DNA of 64,000 nucleotides, taken from the NCBI GenBank assembly GCA_028285085.1, contig JANQQI010000009.1:113889-177888 (forward strand), written 5' to 3'. Numbering within the stretch: position 1 is the first letter of the stretch; each line of letters starts with the position of its first letter. Made by a program: the position numbers and the translations under genes. The notes beneath the pieces were generated by a model. It searched no databases and was not told where the DNA came from. It was given only the letters and a program-made list of their open reading frames with translations. This document shows, in pieces, positions 1 through 8,957 of the stretch. Source of the DNA: Saprospiraceae bacterium. Its GTDB lineage: Bacteria > Bacteroidota > Bacteroidia > Chitinophagales > Saprospiraceae.

Positions 1-43
1 AAAGACCGGTAAACAAAGCAAGCACCAAGGATAATTGTCTCAT
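1..43 (-). CDS. 5' end of a secreted protein gene (partial)
   Basis: Reading the minus strand from an ATG at 43 gives MRQLSLVLALFTGL, then the window ends. This looks like the start of a signal peptide: a short charged N-terminus followed by a hydrophobic run. The gene starts 2 bases after the stop codon of the thioredoxin-like lipoprotein gene, so the two are probably co-transcribed. Only 14 codons are visible, so the product cannot be named. It may be a further envelope redox protein, but that is inference from position only. Confidence 0.55.
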   Translation of the reverse strand, partial: MRQLSLVLALFTGL

Positions 44-45
44 GT

Positions 46-570
46 TTAAGATTTTATAAAAGTTTTTACAATATTATTTAGATCATCGAAATCATCGAAT
101 TGCCGCTCTTCGAATTGGCGTTCAGCGTTGCGGTAAAACAAAGTAGCGGGAATAGCACCGGACCAAGATTCATCAATTTTGGGAATCCAACCGTTGGCAT
201 CGCCGTCTACAAGAACGCGTACCTCCGATTGCAACTGATGCTTAGCCAGGAAAGGCAATAACTTTTTTTCAATTTGGTTCTCAAAATCAAGGCTCACTAA
301 TACCACTTTAACTTTTTGACCGCCATATCTATTGTGCAATTGTTCAAAATAAGGCAATTCCTCGACACAAGGCTTGCACCAGGTTGCCCAAAAATTGATG
401 ACATAAGTGGTATCATTTTGTTGTTCGAACAACGGCGCCAGCTCTTCGAAACTACGATAAACGGGAGGCGTAGCAGAGGCTTGTTCGGGTTGCTGCTCGG
501 TCGATACTTGATTTTGGGTACAAGCCGCAGATAGACTTAGAAGCAAGACAAAAACGAAAGAATAACGCAT
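46..570 (-). CDS. TlpA/ResA-like thioredoxin-fold lipoprotein
   Basis: A 174-residue exported thiol-disulfide oxidoreductase. The N-terminus is a lipoprotein signal (LSLSAAC) with the lipidated cysteine at residue 17, so it should be anchored in the periplasm-facing membrane. The redox site is WATWCKPC (Cys65 and Cys68) in a TlpA/ResA-type fold, and the cis-proline segment is near GAIPATLFY around residues 139-147. The family reduces disulfides in exported proteins or in cytochrome c maturation; the substrate here is unknown. It directly precedes another secreted-protein gene (start at 43), which suggests an operon. A half copy of a dispersed repeat lies in the short gap upstream. The family call is firm, the substrate is not. 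Confidence 0.9.
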   Translation of the reverse strand: MRYSFVFVLLLSLSAACTQNQVSTEQQPEQASATPPVYRSFEELAPLFEQQNDTTYVINFWATWCKPCVEELPYFEQLHNRYGGQKVKVVLVSLDFENQIEKKLLPFLAKHQLQSEVRVLVDGDANGWIPKIDESWSGAIPATLFYRNAERQFEERQFDDFDDLNNIVKTFIKS

Positions 571-580
571 GTGGTTTATT

Positions 581-595
581 TAGAGCTTGTTTGAA
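581..595. repeat. Half copy (one end) of the AGAGCTTGTTTGG repeat family
   Basis: TAGAGCTTGTTTGAA in the 27-bp gap between two minus-strand genes matches the terminal sequence of the longer elements at 9355-9435 and 20588-20802. Only one end is present here, so it is a solo end or a decayed copy. Confidence 0.5.
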
Positions 596-597
596 CT

Positions 598-2040
598 TCA
601 TTCTAATTCTGCCAGTTTTTCCAGCAGCCATTTCTTCTCGAAGATATAGGTAAAACTATTAATCTTGTCTTTTAGTTTAAGAATTCTTTTGGGGTTGTGT
701 AAAGTTTTGGGGTGAATAATTTGTCGTAACAAATCGATAAAGTGATTATTCCACGCTTTTTGTTTGTTGGATAAACGCTTTTGGGACTGCCGGTAGATCA
801 GTGCCTTAAATGCATCCATCTTGGCGTCGAGGAGAACGGACTGCTGTTCATAGAATATTTTGATCTCCAATCGGCGAGCAGCCATCCCGTAGTATATATC
901 TTCGTAAGCCGGCGCCAAACAGTCGAGGGCTTTATCGAGGGCTTTTTGGTAGAAATAGCAAACAGCCAGATTAAATTGATAGACTTCCTCTGGTGCCATA
1001 GTGGCGGCGATGCGATTTCGATGCTGCCGCAAAAAATCAATGGCCCACTCATGGGCACCGAGCTGCAAGCCCGTTTGCACAATATTTTTGATTGTCCCGG
1101 GACGCAGCTTGCCGTCATAGTATAAGGTCCCTTCGTGTAAATGCTCACGGTACAAACGGAATAACTCTTCCAGGTAGGATTGCTGACCTTCGCTGAGCAG
1201 AATGATGCAATAATTACGCGAATGCGTGTGCATTTGAATTAGCTTCTCACGCGAAATCTGATCTTTCACTTCGGTTAGGAGTAACTGAAAAGCTTGATAA
1301 TGTTGCCGGGTTTCATCATCGCGTTGCAGCATATAGTATAAATGGTAATGCAGCATAATCAGCGGGCAGTCATCAAAGTGGCCCTGCGCAATGGTCTGAA
1401 TGATCTCGGGGATAAACAAGGCCGTGGATGATTTGCCTTTGCTGAATCGTTGACGGGTCAATTGTGCCACGTAGTATTCCAAGTGGGTGAGCACAAAAAA
1501 GCGATTCAGGTGGCCCGCCGCCGGGCTAATATCCAAATCATATTCCCGGCCGATACGCAGGCTATTGTAATCCGAGAAGGCCCGCTCGGTTTGAAACTGT
1601 TGCAGATAAACATCTTTATCGGGGGCCGCCTTGCGTAGTTCTCGCCGCAGCTTTTCGATGGTTTGGTGAAAAAAACGGTCCAAGCGCCGTTCCTGAAAAA
1701 ACTTTGTGAGCACGAGATACTGTTCGACCGACAGATCCTTTTTGGGCCATTCCTCTTGTACTAAAAACTGGCGGACCAAGCGAAGCAATTCACTCATCAA
1801 TTTCTCCAGTTTCCCTTTCACCACGGCTTCTTTTCCAAACAAATGCGGATAGACCACGGCCTTGGCCAGCTTTGGAGAATCTGGCTTTGAAATCAAAGGA
1901 TAAATGTATTGGAACAGGCCGTAGAGGCGCTCTGCATTTCGACCATCATTGAAATAGGGTGACCGCAAAAATTTATCCAATGCCCGCATCTCTGAAGAAT
2001 CAAGCACACGCAAGATATCCAGCAAACTACTATTGTACAT
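598..2040 (-). CDS. Conserved protein of unknown function, paralogue of the 57063-58511 product
   Basis: A 480-residue protein with no signal peptide or membrane segment, predicted to be mostly alpha-helical and rich in Leu, Gln, Tyr and Arg. I do not recognise a named family. It is clearly paralogous to the 482-residue product at 57063-58511. Both begin with an xxLLDxLxxLD/RE-type helix, then a (L)xSPYxN segment (FLRSPYFND here, FLASPYCNK there), an LFG motif near residue 67, and end with a lysine-rich stretch and WLLEKLAELE or DWLEEIFAQL. The helical pattern could be TPR-like solenoid packing, but no clear TPR consensus is visible. Cytosolic location is inferred. Confidence 0.75.
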   Translation of the reverse strand: MYNSSLLDILRVLDSSEMRALDKFLRSPYFNDGRNAERLYGLFQYIYPLISKPDSPKLAKAVVYPHLFGKEAVVKGKLEKLMSELLRLVRQFLVQEEWPKKDLSVEQYLVLTKFFQERRLDRFFHQTIEKLRRELRKAAPDKDVYLQQFQTERAFSDYNSLRIGREYDLDISPAAGHLNRFFVLTHLEYYVAQLTRQRFSKGKSSTALFIPEIIQTIAQGHFDDCPLIMLHYHLYYMLQRDDETRQHYQAFQLLLTEVKDQISREKLIQMHTHSRNYCIILLSEGQQSYLEELFRLYREHLHEGTLYYDGKLRPGTIKNIVQTGLQLGAHEWAIDFLRQHRNRIAATMAPEEVYQFNLAVCYFYQKALDKALDCLAPAYEDIYYGMAARRLEIKIFYEQQSVLLDAKMDAFKALIYRQSQKRLSNKQKAWNNHFIDLLRQIIHPKTLHNPKRILKLKDKINSFTYIFEKKWLLEKLAELE

Positions 2041-2214
2041 TGCTAATTAATTCATTAAACTAATGTCGAGGCGAAGAGGCGTGTCTGACTGTTTGTTAGG
2101 TTGGGTTGAAGCTTAATTTCCGGAAAAATTACGAAAAAACATAATAGGATTTCATTGATTGAGCACCTATTTTAGTTCATTCGGAAATAAATCTCTCACT
2201 CACAAAACCTACCG

Positions 2215-3255
2215 ATGAACGTCCGAAATTTATTGATTCTACCTATCTTTTTTTTGGCCTTATCGGCAGCAGTATTTTCCTCCTTTAGTGCTTCGCCAAC
2301 TGATTACAGTTGTCCACCCGTTGAAAACCTACAGGCTACCGGTCAAAACAATAATATTTTAGTGACCTGGGACCCCGTCATGGGCGCAATATACTACATC
2401 GTTCAAATCCTCGATCTACGCACCCAGGAAGTACAGACGTACTATACCGATGACCCGTATTTCTTATTTTTCAATCTCATTCCCGGACCTTATCAGATTA
2501 CGGTAATTCCCGTCTGTCCTCACGGTGAAATGGGCGGAGACAACGACATCATCATCGATGAAATCGACTTTTATCCCGTTGGTTATGCTTTAAGTGCCTG
2601 CGCTTGCAGCACTTACTATGCCGTATCCGGTACCGGTGACGACGATGAGTTCAGTTTTGATTGGATCAGTCCCCCAGAATCTTGTACAACGAAATACCGC
2701 GTGCAAATGCTGGATGAGTCCGGTGATACCCTGTCTTCTATAGAATTTAGCTACCTCAGCGCTACCAATGAAATTGAATTATTCCTTTGTGATAGCCTCA
2801 GCCCAATCAATCCTCCTCGTGAAGTATCTGGAACAGATCAAGATTACAGAGCCATTGACAAATGGAGTAACATCCTTTATACCATTAGTGTTGACGGCAG
2901 CGGGTGTTCGCTCAGCTGGAATAGTGCTTATTCCGTAAATGTTGACTATTGCATTTTCTGCACGCCAGCTGTTCTCGGCGACAGTCCGGAGCTCCTACAA
3001 GATATTGTTAGCCTACAACCTAATCCTACGAATGAGGATGTCACTTTATCTTATACCTTATCCGAAGCGGCAAAAGTAAGCTGGACCATTTATCACGCTA
3101 GTGGACAAATGGCGGTGCAGCCAATGGCAGCACAATACCTCGAGATGGGCACTTATCAACACCAATACGATCTTTCCAATTTGCCCCCGGGCAGTTATTA
3201 TTCAATGGTAAAAATTGGTAACAAACAAAAAATGCTGCGACTGATCAAATATTAA
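2215..3255 (+). CDS. Secreted protein with fibronectin-III-like domain and T9SS C-terminal sorting domain
   Basis: A 346-residue protein with an N-terminal signal peptide (hydrophobic residues 5-25). Residues about 35-105 resemble a fibronectin type III fold (VENLQATGQNNNILVTWDP, then a YYIVQI strand). The C-terminus (about 268-346) is a type A T9SS sorting domain: SLQPNPTNEDVTLSYTL, then YHASGQM, LPPGSYY and the terminal KMLRLIKY. Such proteins are carried across the outer membrane by the type IX machinery and are often surface attached. The middle is Cys-rich (SACACS, about residue 127), with acidic loops. The ligand is unknown. A terminator-like hairpin follows. Confidence 0.85.
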   Translation: MNVRNLLILPIFFLALSAAVFSSFSASPTDYSCPPVENLQATGQNNNILVTWDPVMGAIYYIVQILDLRTQEVQTYYTDDPYFLFFNLIPGPYQITVIPVCPHGEMGGDNDIIIDEIDFYPVGYALSACACSTYYAVSGTGDDDEFSFDWISPPESCTTKYRVQMLDESGDTLSSIEFSYLSATNEIELFLCDSLSPINPPREVSGTDQDYRAIDKWSNILYTISVDGSGCSLSWNSAYSVNVDYCIFCTPAVLGDSPELLQDIVSLQPNPTNEDVTLSYTLSEAAKVSWTIYHASGQMAVQPMAAQYLEMGTYQHQYDLSNLPPGSYYSMVKIGNKQKMLRLIKY

Positions 3256-3271
3256 TGCGTGAAACAAATTC

Positions 3272-3314
3272 GCCGCTCATTCGCCATTCGGGAAGTTCTC
3301 GAGTGGCTTTTTTT
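3272..3314 (+). terminator. Rho-independent-type terminator after the T9SS protein
   Basis: GCCGCTC (3272-3278) pairs with GAGTGGC (3301-3307), with one G-U pair, and is followed by seven T residues. It lies 16 bases after the stop at 3255. Confidence 0.6.
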
Positions 3315-3414
3315 ATGCCTAAAAAACGGGTAAACAAGGTTAAAATCATTATCGCATCGTGTAGGTCGACACCCACATCTTTGTATCGAAGTATACGTGG
3401 CCTAGTATCTAATC

Positions 3415-3580
3415 AAGAGCATGTTTAAATTTCTATTGTATGAAACTCAATCTTTCTCGAACCTAAATTCTAAAAAATGAACCTATTTAGTTCGCTAAAC
3501 TCGTTAGTTTTCTTGCGCCAAAATGGTCGCCAAAGGTTGTGGCTGTAAATTATTGATTTTCATTCCAGACAAGCTCTAAA
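3415..3580. repeat. Degenerate MITE-like repeat (166 bp)
   Basis: The left end AAGAGCATGTTTAAAT and the right end CCAGACAAGCTCTAAA form imperfect terminal inverted repeats related to the ends of the elements at 9355-9435 and 20588-20802. The interior differs from those copies. No ORF is seen inside. It sits directly upstream of the lipoprotein gene at 3597. Confidence 0.5.
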
Positions 3581-3596
3581 CTAAAAATTACTTCAA

Positions 3597-4436
3597 ATGA
3601 AAAAGCTCAATCTAATCTTAATCTTAGGGATGCTGTTCGTGGGTTTGTTTATCGCCTGCCAAAAAACCGACCTGCTCCCTACCGAGGAAGCCCTTCCCCA
3701 AGTAGAGCAAAAACTAACGGCCGAAAACCAAATCGTGGTTGGCCACATCAAGGATGGTGAAACCAAACTAGTACAAGACCTAAGTGCTGTCCAAGCGCTT
3801 TTTAAGAAAAACCTAAGTGCCATCCACAAGTTCAACGACATTTACATTGGCGTAGAAGATGATCAGTACTTCATCTATGCCGAAGGTGAAACGGCCCAAA
3901 ACGAGTCTTTAATGACCCGTCAATCACTTACCATCGGTGCCGAAGGGGAGTTATTAGCTTATGCCTTAGGTAGAACTGCTAACTACTGTACTGGTCACAA
4001 CTGTTCTTACTGTCGATTTGTCAATAACTATGGTTGTTATTGCCGCCGGCCGGGAGCGGGCAGCGATCCAGCACAATGTGACCACAGTACTGGTCCCGGA
4101 GTTTCTAACTCAATTGGATTACTAGATCGTGGTTTAATCAGTGCGACCATCGACGATGGGACTTACAATGCAGATTTAGTCTTGAATGTTCCTGCTGAAG
4201 AAGTCGAGCAGGCTTACCTAGACGAGCTCACAGGTACTGGTCAATTTGTGGTCGATGGACCTTACACTATTTCCCAAGAAGCCATGCAGGCCATCTACGC
4301 AGATGGTGGCAGTAGTTGGCCCGGTGGAGATGTAGGTATCAGCCCCGGTCTCAGTGACGTTAATGTCGAAGCTCAAGCAATTATCATCATTATTATCACC
4401 GATAGCGGAGATGTCATTGTGATTATTATTGCTTAA
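3597..4436 (+). CDS. Cys-rich lipoprotein with isoleucine-rich C-terminal tail, unknown function
   Basis: A 279-residue protein with a lipoprotein signal ending GLFIAC (lipidated Cys21). A compact Cys cluster follows at residues 131-161 (C131, C136, C139, C147, C149, C161: CTGHNCSYC, then GCYCRR and AQC). This could hold a metal or disulfides. The last 20 residues are unusual: six consecutive isoleucines at about 262-267, then TDSGDVIVIIIA. I do not recognise a family. The tail could be a beta-strand or membrane anchor, an aggregation-prone segment or a recognition tag. The gene has its own terminator (4487-4519), is convergent with the barrel gene, and has a repeat element as leader. CDS certainty is high; function is unknown. 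Confidence 0.75.
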   Translation: MKKLNLILILGMLFVGLFIACQKTDLLPTEEALPQVEQKLTAENQIVVGHIKDGETKLVQDLSAVQALFKKNLSAIHKFNDIYIGVEDDQYFIYAEGETAQNESLMTRQSLTIGAEGELLAYALGRTANYCTGHNCSYCRFVNNYGCYCRRPGAGSDPAQCDHSTGPGVSNSIGLLDRGLISATIDDGTYNADLVLNVPAEEVEQAYLDELTGTGQFVVDGPYTISQEAMQAIYADGGSSWPGGDVGISPGLSDVNVEAQAIIIIIITDSGDVIVIIIA

Positions 4437-4486
4437 CCAAACCCGTTGGGGTTTAATCAATTGGTCACGTAAACTTGCCTAAGTGT

Positions 4487-4519
4487 ACGCAAAGCCCGAG
4501 TTTATCTTCGGCTTTGCGT
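4487..4519. terminator. Bidirectional terminator hairpin between convergent genes
   Basis: ACGCAAAGCC (4487-4496) and GGCTTTGCGT (4510-4519) form a perfect 10-bp stem. It lies between the stop of the plus-strand lipoprotein gene (4436) and the stop of the minus-strand barrel gene (4537), so it can serve both. Confidence 0.65.
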
Positions 4520-4536
4520 GCCTTTTCGCTGGCGGC

Positions 4537-5127
4537 TTAGAGGCTGTAAATGACACGCGCCGCCAACGACCAGCCCAACCCGTTTAAACGATAAGGCAGC
4601 GTAGCCCGGAGGTTAATACCAAAATCCCGAGAAAGGTAACAAGTCGTACCAAATTGTAACAGATAACCAGATTTATCCCGATATCTGATTTGATCACTGA
4701 TGTCTTCCCGATCACTATTTTCCACGTAATAGCTGAATAACCAGGTATAAGCAATCCCTGTGCTTAAGCTGACTTCCGCGAAATCATTTTTGGTAGACAA
4801 ATCAATTAACCAATCGTAGTGTAATGGAATTTCTAAGTGGTTCAGACGGATTTTACCGTAGGCTATGTCCGGGTGATAAGCCGGTAAAATATATTCTCCA
4901 TTTTGACTAAAAAGAATTTCTAATCCCAAACGGGTCCGTTTAGATAGGTGTGCAGTGGTCATCAATCCCACATTCGGACCGAAGTAGTCCATAATATCTT
5001 TACCTTCTAATTCTGAAAAATTGAGGCCGGCGACTATCGCCAATCCAAACCGGGGTTGTTGTGCCATCACATACGTCGTACTGAGCAGTACGGCAACTAT
5101 TCCGGCAAGCAAAAATTTAGTCTTCAT
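4537..5127 (-). CDS. Outer-membrane beta-barrel protein (PorT-like family)
   Basis: The start is placed at the ATG at 5127 because MKTKFLLAGIVAVLLSTTYVMAQ is a good signal peptide. An upstream in-frame ATG at 5157 would add ten residues before it. The mature part has alternating aromatic and glycine-rich strands: RFGLAIVAGLNFSELEG, TRLGLEILFSQNGEY, HLEIPLHYDWLI, VSLSTGIAYTWLFSYY and the terminal WSLAARVIYSL. This matches small eight-strand barrels of the outer-membrane beta-barrel or PorT type that are common in Bacteroidota. The role could be structural or accessory to envelope assembly; nothing in the context settles it. Confidence 0.75.
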   Translation of the reverse strand: MKTKFLLAGIVAVLLSTTYVMAQQPRFGLAIVAGLNFSELEGKDIMDYFGPNVGLMTTAHLSKRTRLGLEILFSQNGEYILPAYHPDIAYGKIRLNHLEIPLHYDWLIDLSTKNDFAEVSLSTGIAYTWLFSYYVENSDREDISDQIRYRDKSGYLLQFGTTCYLSRDFGINLRATLPYRLNGLGWSLAARVIYSL

Positions 5128-5206
5128 TAGCTTTATTATTGACGAGTTCATAGCCAATAACTCAGCGATCAGAAAAACATTGCTTGCCAGCTAAAATTTA
5201 ACCCGC

Positions 5207-8200
5207 CTAATTCACTTTATACTTCAAACCGATGCGATCTAATTCGGCAATGAACTCATTATCCGCATTCACCTTACGATCAGCCGCTTGAAGATTCAGG
5301 CTCATGCGATTGGTGTGATCCACGAAAACCATTTTGAGTTTGTGCTTGCCTTTGCGGAGCTTGCACAGGCGATCGATTTCATCGATCATTTCCGAAGAGA
5401 TGCGTTCCAGTGGTAATTTTAAGGTAATGGACTCGGTCAAATCTCCGCCGATGCTATCGAGTTGTCGGACTTCCTTGATCTTAAGCTGGAATTCTTCGCT
5501 GTTCCAACGCTTCTGGAAGCTACCGATGATGTAGAGCACCGCCCCGGTCTCAAGTAGGTGTTTGAATTTCTGATAATCTTCGCTAAACAGCGGGAACTCC
5601 AACATACCGTTATAATCCTGGAGGGTAAAAAGTCCCCAGCCGTTGCCCTTTTTATTGATGCGGTGTTGCGCAACGGTAATGATGCCCGCCAATTTGACGC
5701 TCTGCCCTTTGAAACGATCTACCTGATCGAGCGGACAAGTGGTGAAATTCTCAACTTCTACGCGATAATCATCCAAGGGGTGGCCACTGATATAAATCCC
5801 GGTCACTTCTTTTTCACGGGTCAACTTCTCGATCAGGCTCCAAGCTTCAGCCTCGGGTATCTTAGGCTCGGGAATCAAAATATCGTCCGAATCGCCGAAA
5901 AGCGAATTCACGTTTTGTGCCTTTTGAAGTTGATAGGCGTTGCCGTATTTCAACAAGTGCTCCATGAAGGTGTCAAACTTCTCGGAAGGCGCGTAATAGG
6001 TAGCGCGATGGATGGTATCGAAGCAGTCGAGAGCGCCGCCTAAGACCAAGCTCTCCATACATTTCTTATTCACGGCGCGCAAATCCAATCGTTGTACCAT
6101 CCCAAAAATACTATGGAACGGGCCATTTTCTCGGGCCTTCAAAATCGCTTCTACCGGGCCCTCTCCTACCCCTTTCAGGGCAGACATCCCGAATCGAATT
6201 TGACCTTGCTTGTTGACCGAAAAATCAGATTCGCTCTCATTCACGTCGGGGCCAAGTACTTCCAGTCCCATGCGTTTACATTCGCGTAGGAAGAAGGTCA
6301 GCTTCGAGATATCATTCTTATTGTGTGTCAAGACCGAAGCCATGAATTCCGCCGGATGGTGTGCTTTGAGGTAAGCCGTTTGGAAGGCAACAAAAGCGTA
6401 GCAAGTCGAATGCGATTTATTGAACGCATAAGAGGCAAACGCTTCCCAGTCTTTCCAGACTTTGTCCACAATTTCTTTAGGATGACCGTTGCCTTCGCAG
6501 CCCTCGATGAATTTGGGATACAAGGCATCGATGATCGCCTTCTTTTTCTTACCCATCCCCTTACGCAGCGCATCTGCCTGACCTTTAGAAAAGCCGGCCA
6601 GCTTTTGGGACAACAGCATTACTTGCTCTTGGTAGACTGTAATCCCATAGGTCTCAGCCAAATACTCTTCCATTGCAGGTAAATCGTAGGTAATTTCCTC
6701 CCGACCGTGCTTACGCGCGACGAAGTTTGGGATATAGGCCAAGGGACCCGGTCGATACAAGGCATTCATCGCGATGAGGTCCTCAAACTTATTGGGAACC
6801 AGTTCGCGCATGTACTTCTGCATTCCCGAGGACTCGTATTGGAATATCCCGATGGTTTCACCGCGCTGGAACAGCTCGTAGGTTTTGACATCATCGAGTG
6901 GAATTTCATCCGGGTCGATCTCAATGCCTTTGGTCTGCTTGACGATGCGAATCGCATCTTTAATAATAGTCAGGGTTTTTAGCCCAAGGAAATCCATTTT
7001 CAGTAGACCCGCATCCTCCGCTACACTATTATCAAACTGACTCACGAGCAGATCAGAATCCTTGGCCGTGGTCACCGGAACGAACTTGGTAATATCATCC
7101 GGGGTAATGACGACTCCACAGGCGTGAATTCCGGTATTCCGAATCGAGCCCTCCAGCTTTTTCGCCGTTTGGATGGTCTTTCCGATAATGTCATCGCCTT
7201 CGGCGAGCTTACGGAAATTATAGGCCTTTTCGACATCATCCGAATTCATCTTGCCTTTCAGCCCGGGATCAATATCCTTCGGCGCGAGGACTTTTTTCAA
7301 AGAAGCCGATAGGTGCGTCGGAAAGGTTTTGGCGATTCGATCTACGTCCGCAAGCGGTACATCGAGTACACGGCCGACATCGCGAATCGACATCTTCGCC
7401 GCCATCGAACCGTAGGTGATAATCTGAGCCACCTGATTACGGCCGTATTTATCAATTACATAATCAATAACCTTCGCGCGGCCCTCGTCGTCAAAATCGA
7501 TATCAATATCCGGCATTGACACCCGCTCAGGATTCAAGAAGCGCTCAAACAGCAAATCGTATTTAATCGGATCCACATTCGTAATCCCGATACAATAGGC
7601 CACCGCTGAACCCGCGGCCGATCCCCGGCCCGGCCCTACGGACACGCCCATTTCCCGGGCTGTCGTAGTGAAATCCTGTACAATGAGAAAATAGCCCGGA
7701 TAACCCGACTGCTTGATAACGGACAGCTCAAAATTGAGGCGCTCTTCTACTTCCGCAGTGATTGTCCCATAGCGGCGCTTCGCGCCTTCAAAAGTAAGAT
7801 GCCGCAGATAGTCATCCTGAGTTTTAAAGCCCGGCGGTAAGGGGAAAGCAGGCAAAAGAACATCCCGCGCCAGTTCGAGCTTATCCACCTTATCGTAAAT
7901 CTCAAGTGTATTGTCCAAGGCAAAAGGCACATCCTTAAACAGCTCACCCATTTCGGTTTTTGTCTTAAAGTAGAAATCCGAGCTGGGGAACTTAAAGCGG
8001 TTCTCCTGATCAATGATGCTGGCCGTATTAATACACAGCAAAATATCGTGCGGCGCCCAGTCTTCCTCCTCCACATAATGCGAATCATTGGTCGCAATCA
8101 CCTTAACATCGTACTTCTCAGCTAAGCGGAGCAGGTGCTGATTCACATCCTCCTGGCTGACACCCAGGCTGTCGATATTTTCCAGCCCGCGGTGACGCTG

Positions 8201-8734
8201 TATCTCGATGTAGTAATCTTCACCAAAGATATTGAGCCACCATTTCAGCAACTCTTCTGCTTTTTCCAGATTACCGTGCAAAATGGCCTGTGGTACTTCC
8301 GCACCAATACAACAGCTCGTGGCCACCAGTCCTTCGTGATACTTTTCGATCAGTTCCTTATCAATTCGTGGAAACTTGGAGTATTGCCCTTCAATGAAGC
8401 CCAGCGAGCAGAGCTTGGAGAGATTTTCGTAGCCCGTCTGGTTCTTCGCCAATAAGAGCTGATGAAAGCGTTTGTCCGATTCCCCGGCCGCACGGGAGAA
8501 GGTCTTCCGATGCCGGTCAGCTACCAGATAAAACTCACAGCCGACGATGGGTTTAAGATCACGTTTTTCGGCTTCCGCGACGAATTTACACGCCCCGAAC
8601 ATATTGCCGTGGTCGGTCAGCGCTACCCCTTTTTGCCCATCGGCCTTAGCCTTGTCCATCATGGTTCCGATATCGGAGGCCCCATCGAGCAAAGAGTATT
8701 GGGTATGGCAGTGCAGGTGAAGAAAATCTGGCAT
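5207..8734 (-). CDS. dnaE: DNA polymerase III subunit alpha
   Basis: A 1175-residue replicative polymerase of the C-family DnaE1 type and of normal family length. The N-terminal PHP domain begins FLHLHCHTQYSLLDGAS with metal-site histidines, followed by TDHGNM. The polymerase palm has VGPGRGSAAGS (about residue 365) and the catalytic aspartate segment MPDIDIDFDDEGR (about 405-416). The helix-hairpin-helix region contains FNKSHSTCYA, and the C-terminal OB fold starts near VKLAGIITV (about 1010). It elongates DNA at the replication fork with the beta clamp. The gene is monocistronic, with a possible promoter box (CGAAGATA, one mismatch to consensus on the minus strand) at 8849-8856. Confidence 0.97.
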   Translation of the reverse strand: MPDFLHLHCHTQYSLLDGASDIGTMMDKAKADGQKGVALTDHGNMFGACKFVAEAEKRDLKPIVGCEFYLVADRHRKTFSRAAGESDKRFHQLLLAKNQTGYENLSKLCSLGFIEGQYSKFPRIDKELIEKYHEGLVATSCCIGAEVPQAILHGNLEKAEELLKWWLNIFGEDYYIEIQRHRGLENIDSLGVSQEDVNQHLLRLAEKYDVKVIATNDSHYVEEEDWAPHDILLCINTASIIDQENRFKFPSSDFYFKTKTEMGELFKDVPFALDNTLEIYDKVDKLELARDVLLPAFPLPPGFKTQDDYLRHLTFEGAKRRYGTITAEVEERLNFELSVIKQSGYPGYFLIVQDFTTTAREMGVSVGPGRGSAAGSAVAYCIGITNVDPIKYDLLFERFLNPERVSMPDIDIDFDDEGRAKVIDYVIDKYGRNQVAQIITYGSMAAKMSIRDVGRVLDVPLADVDRIAKTFPTHLSASLKKVLAPKDIDPGLKGKMNSDDVEKAYNFRKLAEGDDIIGKTIQTAKKLEGSIRNTGIHACGVVITPDDITKFVPVTTAKDSDLLVSQFDNSVAEDAGLLKMDFLGLKTLTIIKDAIRIVKQTKGIEIDPDEIPLDDVKTYELFQRGETIGIFQYESSGMQKYMRELVPNKFEDLIAMNALYRPGPLAYIPNFVARKHGREEITYDLPAMEEYLAETYGITVYQEQVMLLSQKLAGFSKGQADALRKGMGKKKKAIIDALYPKFIEGCEGNGHPKEIVDKVWKDWEAFASYAFNKSHSTCYAFVAFQTAYLKAHHPAEFMASVLTHNKNDISKLTFFLRECKRMGLEVLGPDVNESESDFSVNKQGQIRFGMSALKGVGEGPVEAILKARENGPFHSIFGMVQRLDLRAVNKKCMESLVLGGALDCFDTIHRATYYAPSEKFDTFMEHLLKYGNAYQLQKAQNVNSLFGDSDDILIPEPKIPEAEAWSLIEKLTREKEVTGIYISGHPLDDYRVEVENFTTCPLDQVDRFKGQSVKLAGIITVAQHRINKKGNGWGLFTLQDYNGMLEFPLFSEDYQKFKHLLETGAVLYIIGSFQKRWNSEEFQLKIKEVRQLDSIGGDLTESITLKLPLERISSEMIDEIDRLCKLRKGKHKLKMVFVDHTNRMSLNLQAADRKVNADNEFIAELDRIGLKYKVN

Positions 8735-8957
8735 ATTGGATTATATTTTTATACGAACCGTTCTAAGAAACAACAGACCATCAGAGCGGTACCATTTCAT
8801 TCTTAGGGTGTAGCTGTATCGATATTTATAATTGGAAAACGCTTGGGGCGAAGATAGGGTTTTTGGGTGGGAAAGTGATGGTTTGAGAGGTGAGGAAATT
8901 AGAGTGTTTACAAGTAATACATGTCGTTTTAAGGAATACTCATTTGACTTGCCTCGC

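Larger units (their letters stand above)
3256..3596. other. Gene-free interval: terminator and a degenerate repeat element
   Basis: 341 bases between two plus-strand genes. It holds a terminator-like hairpin at 3272-3314 and, at 3415-3580, a degenerate member of the AGAGCTTGTTTGG-ended repeat family. No convincing small ORF is present. The repeat ends only 16 bases before the next ATG, so it must form most of that gene's leader. Confidence 0.6.
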
